A stretch of 64,000 bases of DNA. Source: Kamptonema formosum PCC 6407. Lineage in GTDB: Bacteria > Cyanobacteriota > Cyanobacteriia > Cyanobacteriales > Microcoleaceae. The DNA lies in assembly GCF_000332155.1 (NCBI RefSeq), contig NZ_KB235898.1:62001-126000 (forward strand), given 5' to 3'. This document shows, piece by piece, positions 40,529-49,246 of this stretch. The translations under genes were made by a program, and so were the position numbers. Each line of letters starts with the position of its first letter. Within the stretch, counting starts at the first letter, position 1. Under the pieces are notes generated by a model, which was given only the letters and a program-made list of their open reading frames with translations, searched no databases and was not told where the DNA came from.

Positions 40529-40900
40529 GTGTATAACTTTCCCGAACCGCCTATATTTTTAATGTTCGCTGGTCTGCTAGCAGGTATAGCCTCTGGAACA
40601 GCATTTGAAGCCGTTCTCAAACAAGCCGTACAGAACTGGTCGAAAAACCGTTCTACAAGTACCCTAGCGAATATACGAAGCACACAATTGGTGATTCCTT
40701 TTTTAGGAATGATTGGCGGAGTTGGAATCTTTCTATCTTCTGGTTTAGAAATTTTTGGTTTTCCTAAAACGCTCTCTTACTCTGTATCAATACCTCTGAC
40801 GATATTAACTGCGTGGCTAGTTTGGTTTCAGTTAGGTAAAGTTTTGAATCAGCTAGAAAAAGGAGGATCTCAATCATTAGATTTAGATTCTTGGAGCTAA
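40529..40900 (+). CDS. Small membrane protein, unrecognised
   Basis: 123 residues with three hydrophobic segments: IFLMFAGLLAGIASGTAFEAVL, TQLVIPFLGMIGGVGIFLSSGLEIFG and VSIPLTILTAWLVWFQLGKVL. A positively charged stretch (NWSKNRSTS) follows the first. GTG 40529 is preceded by AAAAGGA at a good distance. No family is recognised. It follows the UbiB-family gene at 75 bases in the same direction, so cotranscription is possible. Confidence 0.7.
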   Translation: MYNFPEPPIFLMFAGLLAGIASGTAFEAVLKQAVQNWSKNRSTSTLANIRSTQLVIPFLGMIGGVGIFLSSGLEIFGFPKTLSYSVSIPLTILTAWLVWFQLGKVLNQLEKGGSQSLDLDSWS

Positions 40901-40917
40901 TTAGTATTAGGAAAAAC

Positions 40918-40966
40918 GTAACGCCCCATCTTCGTAGCGACTTTACTGCCAAAATAGCGGCGTTAC
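40918..40966. repeat. Palindromic element, family P1, degenerate copy
   Basis: Starts GTAACGCCCC and ends GCGGCGTTAC. A TTCCTTC/CCCTCTTCC array (about 40980-41028) follows and runs up to the start codon of the epimerase. Confidence 0.7.
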
Positions 40967-41039
40967 GGATAGTTTTTCTTCCCCTTCTTCCCTCTTCCTT
41001 CTTCCCTCTTCCTTCTTCCTTCAGCACTATTCAAAGCTA

Positions 41040-41990
41040 ATGGCTAATTGTATCGTTACAGGCGCGGCGGGTTTTATCGGTTCTCACTTAGTAGAAACCC
41101 TGTTAAATCAAGGTAAAAATGTGATCGGTGTCGATCAATTTAACGATTACTATGATTCAGCATTGAAGCGCAAAAATATTTCTAACTTTGAAAATAATCC
41201 AGCCTTTAAAATGGAGGAAGGCGATATTCTTGCTTTGAATTGGTCATCACTCTTAGAGGAAACTGAGGTAATTTACCATCAAGCGGCCCAAGCAGGTGTC
41301 CGCGCCAGTTGGGGTGAAGGTTTCCGTGCTTATACTGAGCGCAATATCAACGCTACCCAAGTCTTATTAGAAGCAGCAAAAGATGCACCAAACTTGAACA
41401 GATTTGTGTATGCTTCTTCTTCTTCTATTTATGGAAATGCTGAATCTTTTCCTACCTCTGAAACTGCTTGTCCTCAGCCAGTTTCTCCCTATGGAATTAC
41501 TAAGTTAAGCGGTGAACGTTTGTGTTTTCTTTATTATAAAAACTTTGGCGTACCAGCAACAGCACTGCGTTACTTTACTGTTTATGGCCCTCGCCAGCGT
41601 CCTGATATGGCTTTTCACAAATTTTTCAAAGCTATTTTGCTTGACGAAGCGATTACAATTTATGGCGACGGACAACAAACCCGCGATTTTACTTTTGTCA
41701 GCGATTGCATAGCTGCTAATTTAGCCGCTGCAAATGTACCGGAATCTGTCGGCGAAGTATTCAATATTGGAGGTGGAAGTCGGGTAGTTTTAGCAGAAAT
41801 AATTAAGACAATGGAAAAGATTGTTGGTCGTCCAATTCGTATAAGTTTTATTGAGTCAGCGATGGGAGATGCGCGACACACTAGCGCCGATGTATCGAAA
41901 GCTGAGCAAATTTTAGGATATCAACCGCAGGTTTCTTTAGTAGAGGGATTGACAAAAGAGTGGCAGTGGATTCAGTCTTTATATGCTTAA
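41040..41990 (+). CDS. NAD-dependent epimerase, UDP-glucuronate 4-epimerase-like
   Basis: 316 residues, extended short-chain dehydrogenase. The Rossmann motif is TGAAGFIGSH at the N-terminus; the catalytic Ser and Tyr-x3-Lys are in YASSSSIYGN and SPYGITK. VDQFNDYYDSALKRKN, with its double Tyr, and RYFTVYGPRQRPDMAFHKF resemble UDP-glucuronate or UDP-galacturonate epimerases. It would provide a nucleotide-sugar for the glycan cluster on the opposite strand. The gene and its convergent neighbour overlap by four bases at their stop codons (41987-41990). The exact substrate is not certain: GDP-mannose dehydratase relatives have other signatures, so epimerase is preferred. Confidence 0.9.
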   Translation: MANCIVTGAAGFIGSHLVETLLNQGKNVIGVDQFNDYYDSALKRKNISNFENNPAFKMEEGDILALNWSSLLEETEVIYHQAAQAGVRASWGEGFRAYTERNINATQVLLEAAKDAPNLNRFVYASSSSIYGNAESFPTSETACPQPVSPYGITKLSGERLCFLYYKNFGVPATALRYFTVYGPRQRPDMAFHKFFKAILLDEAITIYGDGQQTRDFTFVSDCIAANLAAANVPESVGEVFNIGGGSRVVLAEIIKTMEKIVGRPIRISFIESAMGDARHTSADVSKAEQILGYQPQVSLVEGLTKEWQWIQSLYA

Positions 41991-43000
41991 AAATTCTGGA
42001 GTTTAAATTTAAAATTGTTAAATTTTTGAATTACCCAAGCTTTGATATTTCTTTGTAACCGAACTAGGAAACTTGGGGGAGCTAGTTGGGGGCGTTTTTC
42101 CGGTGATTTTAAATAGCGATAGTGCAAAAATACATCGCGGTAAGGAATATCGACATCTTCACCTGCACAAAGTTGAGCAAACTTGGAAGCAGATATACTC
42201 ATGTAGTGAAGATAGGTAAGACGGCGACCGCGATCGTATAGAATGCCATCTATTACCTCAAATTGAGAAGACCAATGACTTCCCGTTACTTCTTCTGGCT
42301 GGTGATAAGCAAAGTTATAAAAAGAGATACCACTACGGGCCACTAAATAGTTAAATAAAGGTTGATCTGTTCCCCGTAACGACATAACTTCTGCTTCACC
42401 CGCCTTTAATTTAAGCAATAAATTGCTTGAATTATCCCGATTTAAAACTCCCTTTTTAGACGCAAACCAACCTGCACAGAAAATTTGTGATTCTAGTTTT
42501 TGAATAGTAAAAATTTTAGGGAGTATTTCAGATGACAAATCAAAGACATAATTTAGATCGGATTTATATTGAAAATCATTTGCTACCCAGTCGCACTCAT
42601 CAAGTTTTTGATAGATATAATTAATATCGCCCATTAAAAGAGTATCGGCATCGAAATAGATAAACTTTTCAAAAGGGCCATCAAAACAACAAAATTTGCG
42701 GTGCATTCCCAAACAGTGAACGGGTTTCCCCCCTTTTGAGCGCCAAATTTGTTGAGCTTTGTGATGAGAAGTCCAAGCTTGAGTTGCAAAGTTTTCCCAG
42801 AAACTAATTGAATCACTATTATCAAATAAGATGACATTGTTTCGAGAGGCAATTTCAGCCCGAACTTTGTCTAGTTTGTTGTCATAAGGAATGACGCAAA
42901 CGGGAATATCTTTTGCTCCATTGACTTCTAAGCTGTTTAATAAGGCAACTAAATGGTCATAAACAACATCATTAGCAAGAGTATAAATGCCGTTATTCAT
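41987..43000 (-). CDS. GT8-like glycosyltransferase, Npun_R2821/R2823-type, paralogue A
   Basis: 337 residues. The N-terminus MNNGIYTLANDVVYDHLVALLNSLE and the DxD motif in FEKFIYFDADTLLMGDIN indicate a GT-A fold, retaining family-8-like transferase; Asp-Ala-Asp binds Mn and the nucleotide-sugar. Other marks shared with its neighbours are FCAGWFASKKG, TDQPLFNYLV, ILYDRGRRLTYLHY and FLHYRYLKSPEKRP. The protein is cytosolic with a basic, aromatic C-terminus that may touch the membrane. It forms a tandem series with genes at 43066 and 43947. I recall a cyanobacterial family named after Npun_R2821/R2823 with this N-terminus; that link is from memory. Confidence 0.85.
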   Translation of the reverse strand: MNNGIYTLANDVVYDHLVALLNSLEVNGAKDIPVCVIPYDNKLDKVRAEIASRNNVILFDNSDSISFWENFATQAWTSHHKAQQIWRSKGGKPVHCLGMHRKFCCFDGPFEKFIYFDADTLLMGDINYIYQKLDECDWVANDFQYKSDLNYVFDLSSEILPKIFTIQKLESQIFCAGWFASKKGVLNRDNSSNLLLKLKAGEAEVMSLRGTDQPLFNYLVARSGISFYNFAYHQPEEVTGSHWSSQFEVIDGILYDRGRRLTYLHYMSISASKFAQLCAGEDVDIPYRDVFLHYRYLKSPEKRPQLAPPSFLVRLQRNIKAWVIQKFNNFKFKLQNF

Positions 43001-43031
43001 AAATCTTTATCAGTTATAAATTTGATTCACC

Positions 43032-43058
43032 GTAAGGCCTCCCAGAGGGCGGCGTTAC
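43032..43058. repeat. Palindromic element, family P1, short copy
   Basis: GTAAGGCCTCCC at the left and GGGCGGCGTTAC at the right, nearly without loop. It lies in the 65-base gap between two GT8-like paralogues. Confidence 0.65.
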
Positions 43059-43065
43059 GAAAAAT

Positions 43066-43938
43066 TTAAGAGGAGAAACGGCGGAATAGCCTTTGTATTA
43101 AAGGAGATTTTTCTTCATGTAGGTAACGGTAATGTTTCCATAATTTCCAATAAGGGCTACCTGCTTTTATGGGAATGCCGGCCCAATGGAGATATTTTAA
43201 CCGTTTGCCTTTGTCATAAAGGATATAATCTTTTTCTTGAAAGTGTTTAGAACCCGCCCAACTTCCTGGCTCTTCTTCGGTAGTTTTTACAAGATTACAG
43301 CGTTTAGAAATTAGCTTGAGAATCAGGTAATTTAATATAGGCTGGTCGGTGACATTTTGGGTAAAATCAAAATACTCTTTATGCTGCGAACATTCCTTTA
43401 AAATATCATACATTTGCTGTTCTGTAATAGTTCCTTTGCGAGAACCCCAAAATCCGCTATTAAAAACATCTTGCAGTTCTTCATTAGTGAAAATATTTTG
43501 TTCTTTTACTAAGGGTGAAAAGATATTACGCAGTTTTTCACTAGCATGATGATAATCGCAGCAAAAAAAGTCTACTTCGGAGAGTTTATTTAAATTTGAT
43601 GCTATGTCTTCAAAGACAATAATATCAGTATCGATATAAATAAACTCATCAAGAGGGCCAAACCAGGCGGCAAGTTTCCGCATTTTATTGGGAAGTGCTA
43701 AAAAGTTGCGGTCAAATATTTCGGCAATTTTTAGGGTAAATTGCTCGATAAATTCCAGATTAGGGAAAAGTTGAACACCGTGTAAAGTGCTTAGTGTGGC
43801 TGCTATTTTTTGATATTCTGCGTTAAAAGGTATTAGGAATATCTGGACTTCGGGATTATAGCAGCGGATGCTATTGAGAAGGGCGATCGCATTTTCCATT
43901 ACTCTGTCATTTCCCACAATATAAATGCCACGAGTCAT
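43066..43938 (-). CDS. GT8-like glycosyltransferase, paralogue B
   Basis: 290 residues from ATG 43938. A TTG at 43950 would lengthen it, but paralogue alignment (MxxGIYxLxND) supports the ATG. DxD is in DEFIYIDTDIIVFEDI. Shared family marks are VFNSGFWGSRKG, TDQPILNYLI, ILYDKGKRLKYLHWAGI and WKHYRYLHEEKSP. It is the most divergent of the three tandem copies, with its own acceptor or donor probably different. Eight bases separate it from the upstream paralogue C, so the two are translationally close and certainly cotranscribed. Confidence 0.85.
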   Translation of the reverse strand: MTRGIYIVGNDRVMENAIALLNSIRCYNPEVQIFLIPFNAEYQKIAATLSTLHGVQLFPNLEFIEQFTLKIAEIFDRNFLALPNKMRKLAAWFGPLDEFIYIDTDIIVFEDIASNLNKLSEVDFFCCDYHHASEKLRNIFSPLVKEQNIFTNEELQDVFNSGFWGSRKGTITEQQMYDILKECSQHKEYFDFTQNVTDQPILNYLILKLISKRCNLVKTTEEEPGSWAGSKHFQEKDYILYDKGKRLKYLHWAGIPIKAGSPYWKLWKHYRYLHEEKSPLIQRLFRRFSS

Positions 43939-43946
43939 ATATTTTC

Positions 43947-44918
43947 TCAATGAGTTAAGCGTAATTTTCCCAATATCTTTTTAAATAAACTTGGTGGTGG
44001 ATTAGGGGAATAGAGCTTTGGTGGTTCAGTAAAAATAGGGCGCTTTTCTGGTTCTCTAAGATAGCGGTAATGTAGAAAAATATCGCGATAGGGAAACTCA
44101 AAATTTTCCCCCGCACACACTTTTTCAACTACCTGCGGCGGTACGCCAATATAATGAATGTAAGTCAATCGATTTTTATTGTCATACAAAATGCGATCTT
44201 GCTCTTGAAAATGCGGCGATGAAACAGTACATCCGGTTTTTTCGGCGGTAAGGCTATAAGCAAAATTATAGCTAGAAATCTGACTTTTCATCACCATATA
44301 ATTTAGCAATGGCTGTTCACCTGCACCCGAATATAAAATTTCTTTCTCTCCTGCTTTCAGTTGAGTTAAAAGCCACTCGATCGTAGCGCGATCGAAAATT
44401 CCTTGCTTGCTTCCATAAAATCCCGAACAAAATATTTCTGAATCTATGCGCTTTTGATCAAAGACTTTTAAGAGTTTAGGAGACTGAAGATTATAAACTT
44501 TACTGGGGTCAAGAAATTGAAAATCATAGACAACCCAATCATGGCAATCGAGTTTATTAAAAACAGCCTCTAGGGAGTTCATTACTAGAGTATCCGCGTC
44601 CATGTAGACAAACTTTTCAAAGGGGCCGTCGAAAGCACAAAAGCGCCGATGAGCTCCATAAAGCCTGAATTTCTTGCTATTTAAACGTTCAGGTGCAGCC
44701 TCCTGCATAAATTCATCCCATCGCTGAATAGATGCGTAGTTATCGTAGAGAAAAACGTTAGAACGCTTAGCTATTTCTGCACTAATCCTAGTAGTTCGAT
44801 CGTCAAAAGGATAAACGCAAACGGGAGTATTTGCACCTAAGATAACTTCAATACTATTGAGCAGAGCAACCAATTGATCGTAAACTGTATCGTTAGCTAG
44901 CGTACAAATACCATTCAT
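43947..44918 (-). CDS. GT8-like glycosyltransferase, paralogue C
   Basis: 323 residues. It begins MNGICTLANDTVYDQLVALLNSIEV, has FEKFVYMDADTLVMNSLE as the DxD region, then FCSGFYGSKQG, GEQPLLNYMVM, ILYDNKNRLTYIHYIG and FLHYRYLREPEKRP. It is closer to paralogue A than to B throughout, so A and C may be a more recent duplication. Cytosolic GT-A enzyme with a Pro-rich, basic C-terminus. The GT10-like gene ends 6 bases upstream of its start codon. Confidence 0.85.
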   Translation of the reverse strand: MNGICTLANDTVYDQLVALLNSIEVILGANTPVCVYPFDDRTTRISAEIAKRSNVFLYDNYASIQRWDEFMQEAAPERLNSKKFRLYGAHRRFCAFDGPFEKFVYMDADTLVMNSLEAVFNKLDCHDWVVYDFQFLDPSKVYNLQSPKLLKVFDQKRIDSEIFCSGFYGSKQGIFDRATIEWLLTQLKAGEKEILYSGAGEQPLLNYMVMKSQISSYNFAYSLTAEKTGCTVSSPHFQEQDRILYDNKNRLTYIHYIGVPPQVVEKVCAGENFEFPYRDIFLHYRYLREPEKRPIFTEPPKLYSPNPPPSLFKKILGKLRLTH

Positions 44919-44924
44919 AAGTAT

Positions 44925-45878
44925 TTAGAAATTAGTGACAAAATTAGACAGCCAATTGAGCAGATTTAATTCATGAAGAATGATTTGTCTCGCTTCTGCG
45001 ATCGCCTCTTTTGCTGCATACCAATAATTCGGCGTAGCAACAACTTCTTTAATAAATTCTACACCTTTATCATCCAGACTAGGCAGCCGCAGAAAACATC
45101 CTGGTGGTAACAATTTATCCGCCGCAGAACTGCCATAATAAATTGGCAAACACCATGCTAAAAGAGAATCCCAAAGTTTTTCGCTAACATACCAGTCGTT
45201 ATCAGCATAATTCTCAATTGCCAAATTGTAATAGTAGGGAGCCATCGCGTGCCATTTATTGTTGACGGAGCCATTACTATTAGCAAAACTTGGTAAATTG
45301 CGACCGTAAAGGTCAAAATTTAACTTTTGGTCTTGAAGCATTTTAATAAAGTCTAACCGACGGCGGTGGTTTGTTGTACGGCTAATGCCTGAAGTAATCC
45401 AAGAACAGAGTTTCGTTTTTGCTGGGGGCGGCATTTCATTTAATTCTCTAAAGGAATTTGGATGATACCATATCGCCGGCATATAACCTGGTGTAGGAGC
45501 AAAATCATCAGGGCCCGAAACATAACCGCAATAGTTTTTGGCTTGTTCATAGTTAGCTTTTGTAATATGAACAATTTCTTCTAAGGGTGGTTCGCGAATT
45601 AAGTAAATAATGCGTTCTTTGGGCACTCCCCGCAATGTTGTTTCTATGTTAGGTTCAGGAGGCTGCTTTCGCTGCCGTAATTGTTGTAACCATGACGTTT
45701 TTTTTACTTGCTTGGGGAAATCAAATTGATACATTAATAAAAAGTCTGGCTGTGGGGAATTAGCTAGCATTTGAATATTACCCCACTTGCCGAAATTCTG
45801 AGGAGTTTGTTGCCACAACCAGTCACTCTGATTTAAACCGGGGTAACTGGCAATCATGCCGATATTTTTTTGATTCAT
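44925..45878 (-). CDS. GT10-like (fucosyltransferase-type) glycosyltransferase
   Basis: 317 residues. The C-terminal half contains NYADNDWYVSEKLWDSLLAWCLPIYYGSSAADKLLPP, the GT10 signature (NS..DY.TEKL..AL..G.VPIY.G), where a GDP-fucose-type donor binds. RRLDFIKMLQDQKLNFDLYGR precedes it, as in the family. The N-terminal half is variable and carries YLIREPPLEEI. The first Asn-Ser of the signature is replaced by ENYADND. Donor is likely GDP-fucose or a related 6-deoxyhexose, but the window has no GDP-fucose synthase. Immediately upstream of paralogue C in the same transcript. Confidence 0.82.
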   Translation of the reverse strand: MNQKNIGMIASYPGLNQSDWLWQQTPQNFGKWGNIQMLANSPQPDFLLMYQFDFPKQVKKTSWLQQLRQRKQPPEPNIETTLRGVPKERIIYLIREPPLEEIVHITKANYEQAKNYCGYVSGPDDFAPTPGYMPAIWYHPNSFRELNEMPPPAKTKLCSWITSGISRTTNHRRRLDFIKMLQDQKLNFDLYGRNLPSFANSNGSVNNKWHAMAPYYYNLAIENYADNDWYVSEKLWDSLLAWCLPIYYGSSAADKLLPPGCFLRLPSLDDKGVEFIKEVVATPNYWYAAKEAIAEARQIILHELNLLNWLSNFVTNF

Positions 45879-45918
45879 CGTCTTATTTTATCTTAAAGTA
45901 CCTGTTCTTAAAATATCT

Positions 45919-45968
45919 GTAACACCACCTTGGCTTACGTGCCATAACTACCCAGAGGGGGGTGTTAC
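45919..45968. repeat. Palindromic element, family P1, copy overlapping a stop codon
   Basis: Starts GTAACACCACC and ends GGGGGGTGTTAC; the arms carry compensating changes against the consensus (ACC for GCC, GGT for GGC). Its last GTTAC contains the stop codon of the GT4 gene that ends at 45965, so the element defines the C-terminus of that protein. Confidence 0.75.
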
Positions 45969-47152
45969 GTTAGTGGGCACATAGAATCTTCTACATAGCT
46001 TAAAATTTTAGTAATTCTATTTTCCCATGAAAACTGGCGGACAAAATCTATAGTTTCTGGATAGCCGTCTATCCTCTTTGGATAAATTTCTAAAGTTTTT
46101 TTTATACTTTGTGCAAACCGTACAGGGTTATCCGGTTCGCACCAAGTAGCAATTATATTCGCGGACTTAAATTCCATCAAAGACGGTATTTCAGTTGCTA
46201 AAATGGGAGTTCCCGATGCCATATAATCAAAGAATTTTAAGGGGGAAGTAAAGGTTGCCGCCTCTGTCAAACAATGAGGATGAGCTAAAATATCTGCTGC
46301 TTGTAACAAGCTAGCAAGCTGATTTTGAGGGAGGTAGCCAAGAAAAGTAGTATTATTAACTTGCTTTTCTCTAGCTAGTTGCTGATAGGCTGTTACTTGA
46401 GATTGATTGCCGCCTGCGATCGCAAACAGAATTTCCGGTAATTTCTGAGCAACATCTATTAGCATATCTACACCTTTAAAGGGGTAAAGTCCTCCTGCAT
46501 AAACAACTAAATGCTGACTTCCACTTACTAGCAACTGTTCGCGCCATGCCTTAGCTGCTTCTGGGTTTCTTACCAAAAATAAATGATTAAAACCATTGTG
46601 CAGTCTGATTACCTTTTCAGGTGGCATTCCATATTCAATCATACTATATCTGACTGTATTAGCAACAGTTACAGCAATTTGAAATAGAGGATTGTGGACG
46701 ATCTCTGGTTCAAATTGCTTTGCCTCGTGATGGTGCTGTTCGTAGATGGCGGGAATTCCATTTTTTATGGCAGCTTTAACAAAGTTCCAGTCACGAGTAT
46801 GCACTATTTTAGTATGCTTGCGTAGATGGAATGGTAAATAATATTTTGACACTATTGTGCTAGAGTTATTCCATTTTCCTCCAAAGCGATCTACGAACCA
46901 AGGCATCGGCAGAGGAGCTACTTTTAATTTTTCTTGAATATTATAAAGCTTTGTAAGTGCATCTTCCGGTTTTCTCGGCTGAAATGGAAGTAAAAAATTA
47001 ACAGGATTAAAATTTTTTTTCCCAAGGTAAGTCAATACTGCTGAGTAACCGAGATTTGCAGCCGCATTAGCAGAATGTGCAACCTGCACTAAGCTAGCTA
47101 TGTTAGCTTGAGGTAAGACATTTCTAGTAAAAAAAACATAGTATTGTGACAT
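45965..47152 (-). CDS. Glycosyltransferase family 4 protein
   Basis: 395 residues, GT-B fold. The donor half has VVYAGGLYPFKGVDMLIDVAQKLPEILFAIAGG and ADILAHPHCLTEAATFTSPLKFFDYMASGTPILATEIPSL; the E-x7-E motif is altered, with TSPLKFFDYMASG in place of the usual E..G....EA. The acceptor half has HTRDWNFVKAAIKNGIPAIYEQHHHE. Cytosolic or membrane-associated, elongating a glycan. It ends inside a palindromic repeat and follows the ABC exporter gene by 8 bases, clearly in the same transcript. Confidence 0.9.
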   Translation of the reverse strand: MSQYYVFFTRNVLPQANIASLVQVAHSANAAANLGYSAVLTYLGKKNFNPVNFLLPFQPRKPEDALTKLYNIQEKLKVAPLPMPWFVDRFGGKWNNSSTIVSKYYLPFHLRKHTKIVHTRDWNFVKAAIKNGIPAIYEQHHHEAKQFEPEIVHNPLFQIAVTVANTVRYSMIEYGMPPEKVIRLHNGFNHLFLVRNPEAAKAWREQLLVSGSQHLVVYAGGLYPFKGVDMLIDVAQKLPEILFAIAGGNQSQVTAYQQLAREKQVNNTTFLGYLPQNQLASLLQAADILAHPHCLTEAATFTSPLKFFDYMASGTPILATEIPSLMEFKSANIIATWCEPDNPVRFAQSIKKTLEIYPKRIDGYPETIDFVRQFSWENRITKILSYVEDSMCPLT

Positions 47153-47160
47153 CTTATTTC

Positions 47161-49161
47161 CTACTTGCTCATCTGCCTTTTTACAGTGTTTTCCATAACT
47201 TCTAAGATTTTGAGAATATTAGTAGCCGAGTGAAATGATTCTTTGATTAATTCCTCTCGCTCTTCTTGAGAATCTACCAAGTCGTCCACAAGTAATTTCA
47301 GAAAACCAATCATGGGGTTAAGGCGAGTACGAACTTCATAAGAACTTCTAATTAAAGCTTCATCGCGAGCTGCTTCTTCGGCAAATTGCATATAGTAGAG
47401 ACGAGCATAATAACCGCCTTTTCCTAAAAGTTGGTCGTGAGTACCAATTTCCACTACTCTGCCGCGATCGATCACAGCAATTTTATGAGCTTTTTGGACT
47501 GTCGAGAGGCGGTGAGCAATTACCAGAGTTGTGCGATCGCAACTCAACTTATCCAGAGCTTCTTGTACAGATCGCTCTGAAACGGTATCCAAAGCACTGG
47601 TTGCCTCATCTAAAATTAAAATCTCTGGATTTTGTAGCAAAGCCCTAGCAATTGAGATTCTTTGACGCTGACCTCCAGACAAGATCACGCCGCGATCGCC
47701 AATCTGCGTATCTAATCCTTGCGGTAACTGCTCAATAAACTCGTAAGCATTCGCTCGTTTAGCAGCTTCAATAATTTCATCTTCTGTCGCTTTTTCTCTG
47801 GCGTAAGCAATATTTTCCCGTACAGAAGCATTAAATAAAAACGTATCTTGACTAACAATTCCCATAGCTTTTCTCAAGCTTTTTATATTGAATTCTCGGA
47901 TATCTTTACCATCTATTGTGATGCAGCCAGAAGTAGGATCGTAAAATCTAGGTAATAAATCCGCCAAAGTTGACTTACCAGAACCCGAACTTCCTACCAA
48001 AGCTAAAGTAGTACCGTGAGGGAGAAATAAATCAATTTCATTAAGAACTAAATGATCGTGGTTGGGATAAGCAAAAGATATTTTATTAAAATGAATTCCT
48101 GACTCTAAATGAGTGTAAAATATAGAACTATTGAGCATGAATGGTTTGTCGTTGCGGTCTAGAAAATCATTCACAACCTCTACGCTCGCTGAGGTATTGG
48201 CAAATTGACTGCGAGCGCTATTTAACTGCGAAATTAAAGGAATTAGTCTAAAAAGTACCAGAAGATAGGTGAGCAAAACAGTAGAAATAGATTCTATTTC
48301 GTTAACAAATATTTTGCGACCAATAAATAAAATAAAAATGACAACAATTAGATTAACAACTTCATTGATAGGAGAAATAGCAGCATAGTTTGCTTGGGCT
48401 TGGAAATCGGCAGTTTCTCGTTTCTGAATTAACTGCTTAATTCTTTCATACTCCTTTTCTTCATTCCCAGTGGCTTTAACTAATCGAATGCCACTCAAAG
48501 TTTCCAAGACTCTAATTGAATAATCTTTAGACATTTCTGAAAGCTGCTGTCCAAAGTATTTTGCTCTGGTAATCAGGAATTGATTTGCTAAGGCGACGAA
48601 AGATAGTAAAAATGTTGAAGTTAGCGTTAGTTTCCAAGAAATTGAAATTAGCAAGCCCACAAAAACCAAAAGAGTAATTGAAGTAGTAAACATTCCTATA
48701 GCTGTACCAACTGCACTAGCAGTGCGACCAACTTCCCCACCCAGGCGGTTAATCAGATCCCCCACTTTAGTTTTAGAGTAAAAATCTAAATCTACTTCTA
48801 GCAAAAGCCGCAAGCCTGCTTCTCGTAAGTCAAAAGCCAAAGAGCGCGTTAACGAAGTCGCCACTAAAGTATTAACATAAATAGCAATATTCTTAAAAAC
48901 AATTGCCAAGACAATCGCTGCTGTCATCAATGCCAAACGATGGGATTGAGGCATTTCCTCAAAAGGATACATCAGCGTTTTAATTAGAGGTGGAGCGCCG
49001 CGTAGTTCAACTGCCTGATCCAACAAATTTAGAAGCACTGGTACAATCAAAGTAGTGCTTATACCATTGAAAAAAGCTCCTGAAAAGCCTAGCATCACAG
49101 TCAGCAAAATCCTACCGGGATATCGTTGGGCAAATTTTAGGAGTAGCTTATTTGCAGACAT
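47161..49161 (-). CDS. ABC exporter (MsbA/HepA-type) with HisKA-like C-terminal tail
   Basis: 666 residues. Six membrane helices (about 20-325) are fused to an ATPase domain: Walker A ALVGSSGSGKSTLADLL, signature LSGGQRQRISIARALL, Walker B ILILDEATSALD and H-loop VIAHRLSTVQ. It is a half-transporter that dimerises and probably flips a lipid-linked glycan made by its neighbours. Residues about 595-666 are extra: RSSYEVRTRLNPMIGFLKLL, then a Glu/Asp-rich turn, then IKESFHSATNILKILEVMEN. This follows the dimerisation domain of histidine kinases (SHE.RTPLN...GF..LL), but the phosphorylated His is a Tyr. Such a tail is not part of normal ABC exporters. Start ATG 49161. Confidence 0.92.
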   Translation of the reverse strand: MSANKLLLKFAQRYPGRILLTVMLGFSGAFFNGISTTLIVPVLLNLLDQAVELRGAPPLIKTLMYPFEEMPQSHRLALMTAAIVLAIVFKNIAIYVNTLVATSLTRSLAFDLREAGLRLLLEVDLDFYSKTKVGDLINRLGGEVGRTASAVGTAIGMFTTSITLLVFVGLLISISWKLTLTSTFLLSFVALANQFLITRAKYFGQQLSEMSKDYSIRVLETLSGIRLVKATGNEEKEYERIKQLIQKRETADFQAQANYAAISPINEVVNLIVVIFILFIGRKIFVNEIESISTVLLTYLLVLFRLIPLISQLNSARSQFANTSASVEVVNDFLDRNDKPFMLNSSIFYTHLESGIHFNKISFAYPNHDHLVLNEIDLFLPHGTTLALVGSSGSGKSTLADLLPRFYDPTSGCITIDGKDIREFNIKSLRKAMGIVSQDTFLFNASVRENIAYAREKATEDEIIEAAKRANAYEFIEQLPQGLDTQIGDRGVILSGGQRQRISIARALLQNPEILILDEATSALDTVSERSVQEALDKLSCDRTTLVIAHRLSTVQKAHKIAVIDRGRVVEIGTHDQLLGKGGYYARLYYMQFAEEAARDEALIRSSYEVRTRLNPMIGFLKLLVDDLVDSQEEREELIKESFHSATNILKILEVMENTVKRQMSK

Positions 49162-49246
49162 GGTGGGTTCTCAGCTAAACAGTACCAGACATCAAATTCT
49201 CCATAGATTACAGCAAGTTACCAGACTCCATCTAGCAACTTAAAAA

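Noticed and set aside
45965-47152. Inactive GT4 because the E-x7-E motif is altered
   Set aside because: The second Glu varies widely in this superfamily, and the rest of the donor site is intact.
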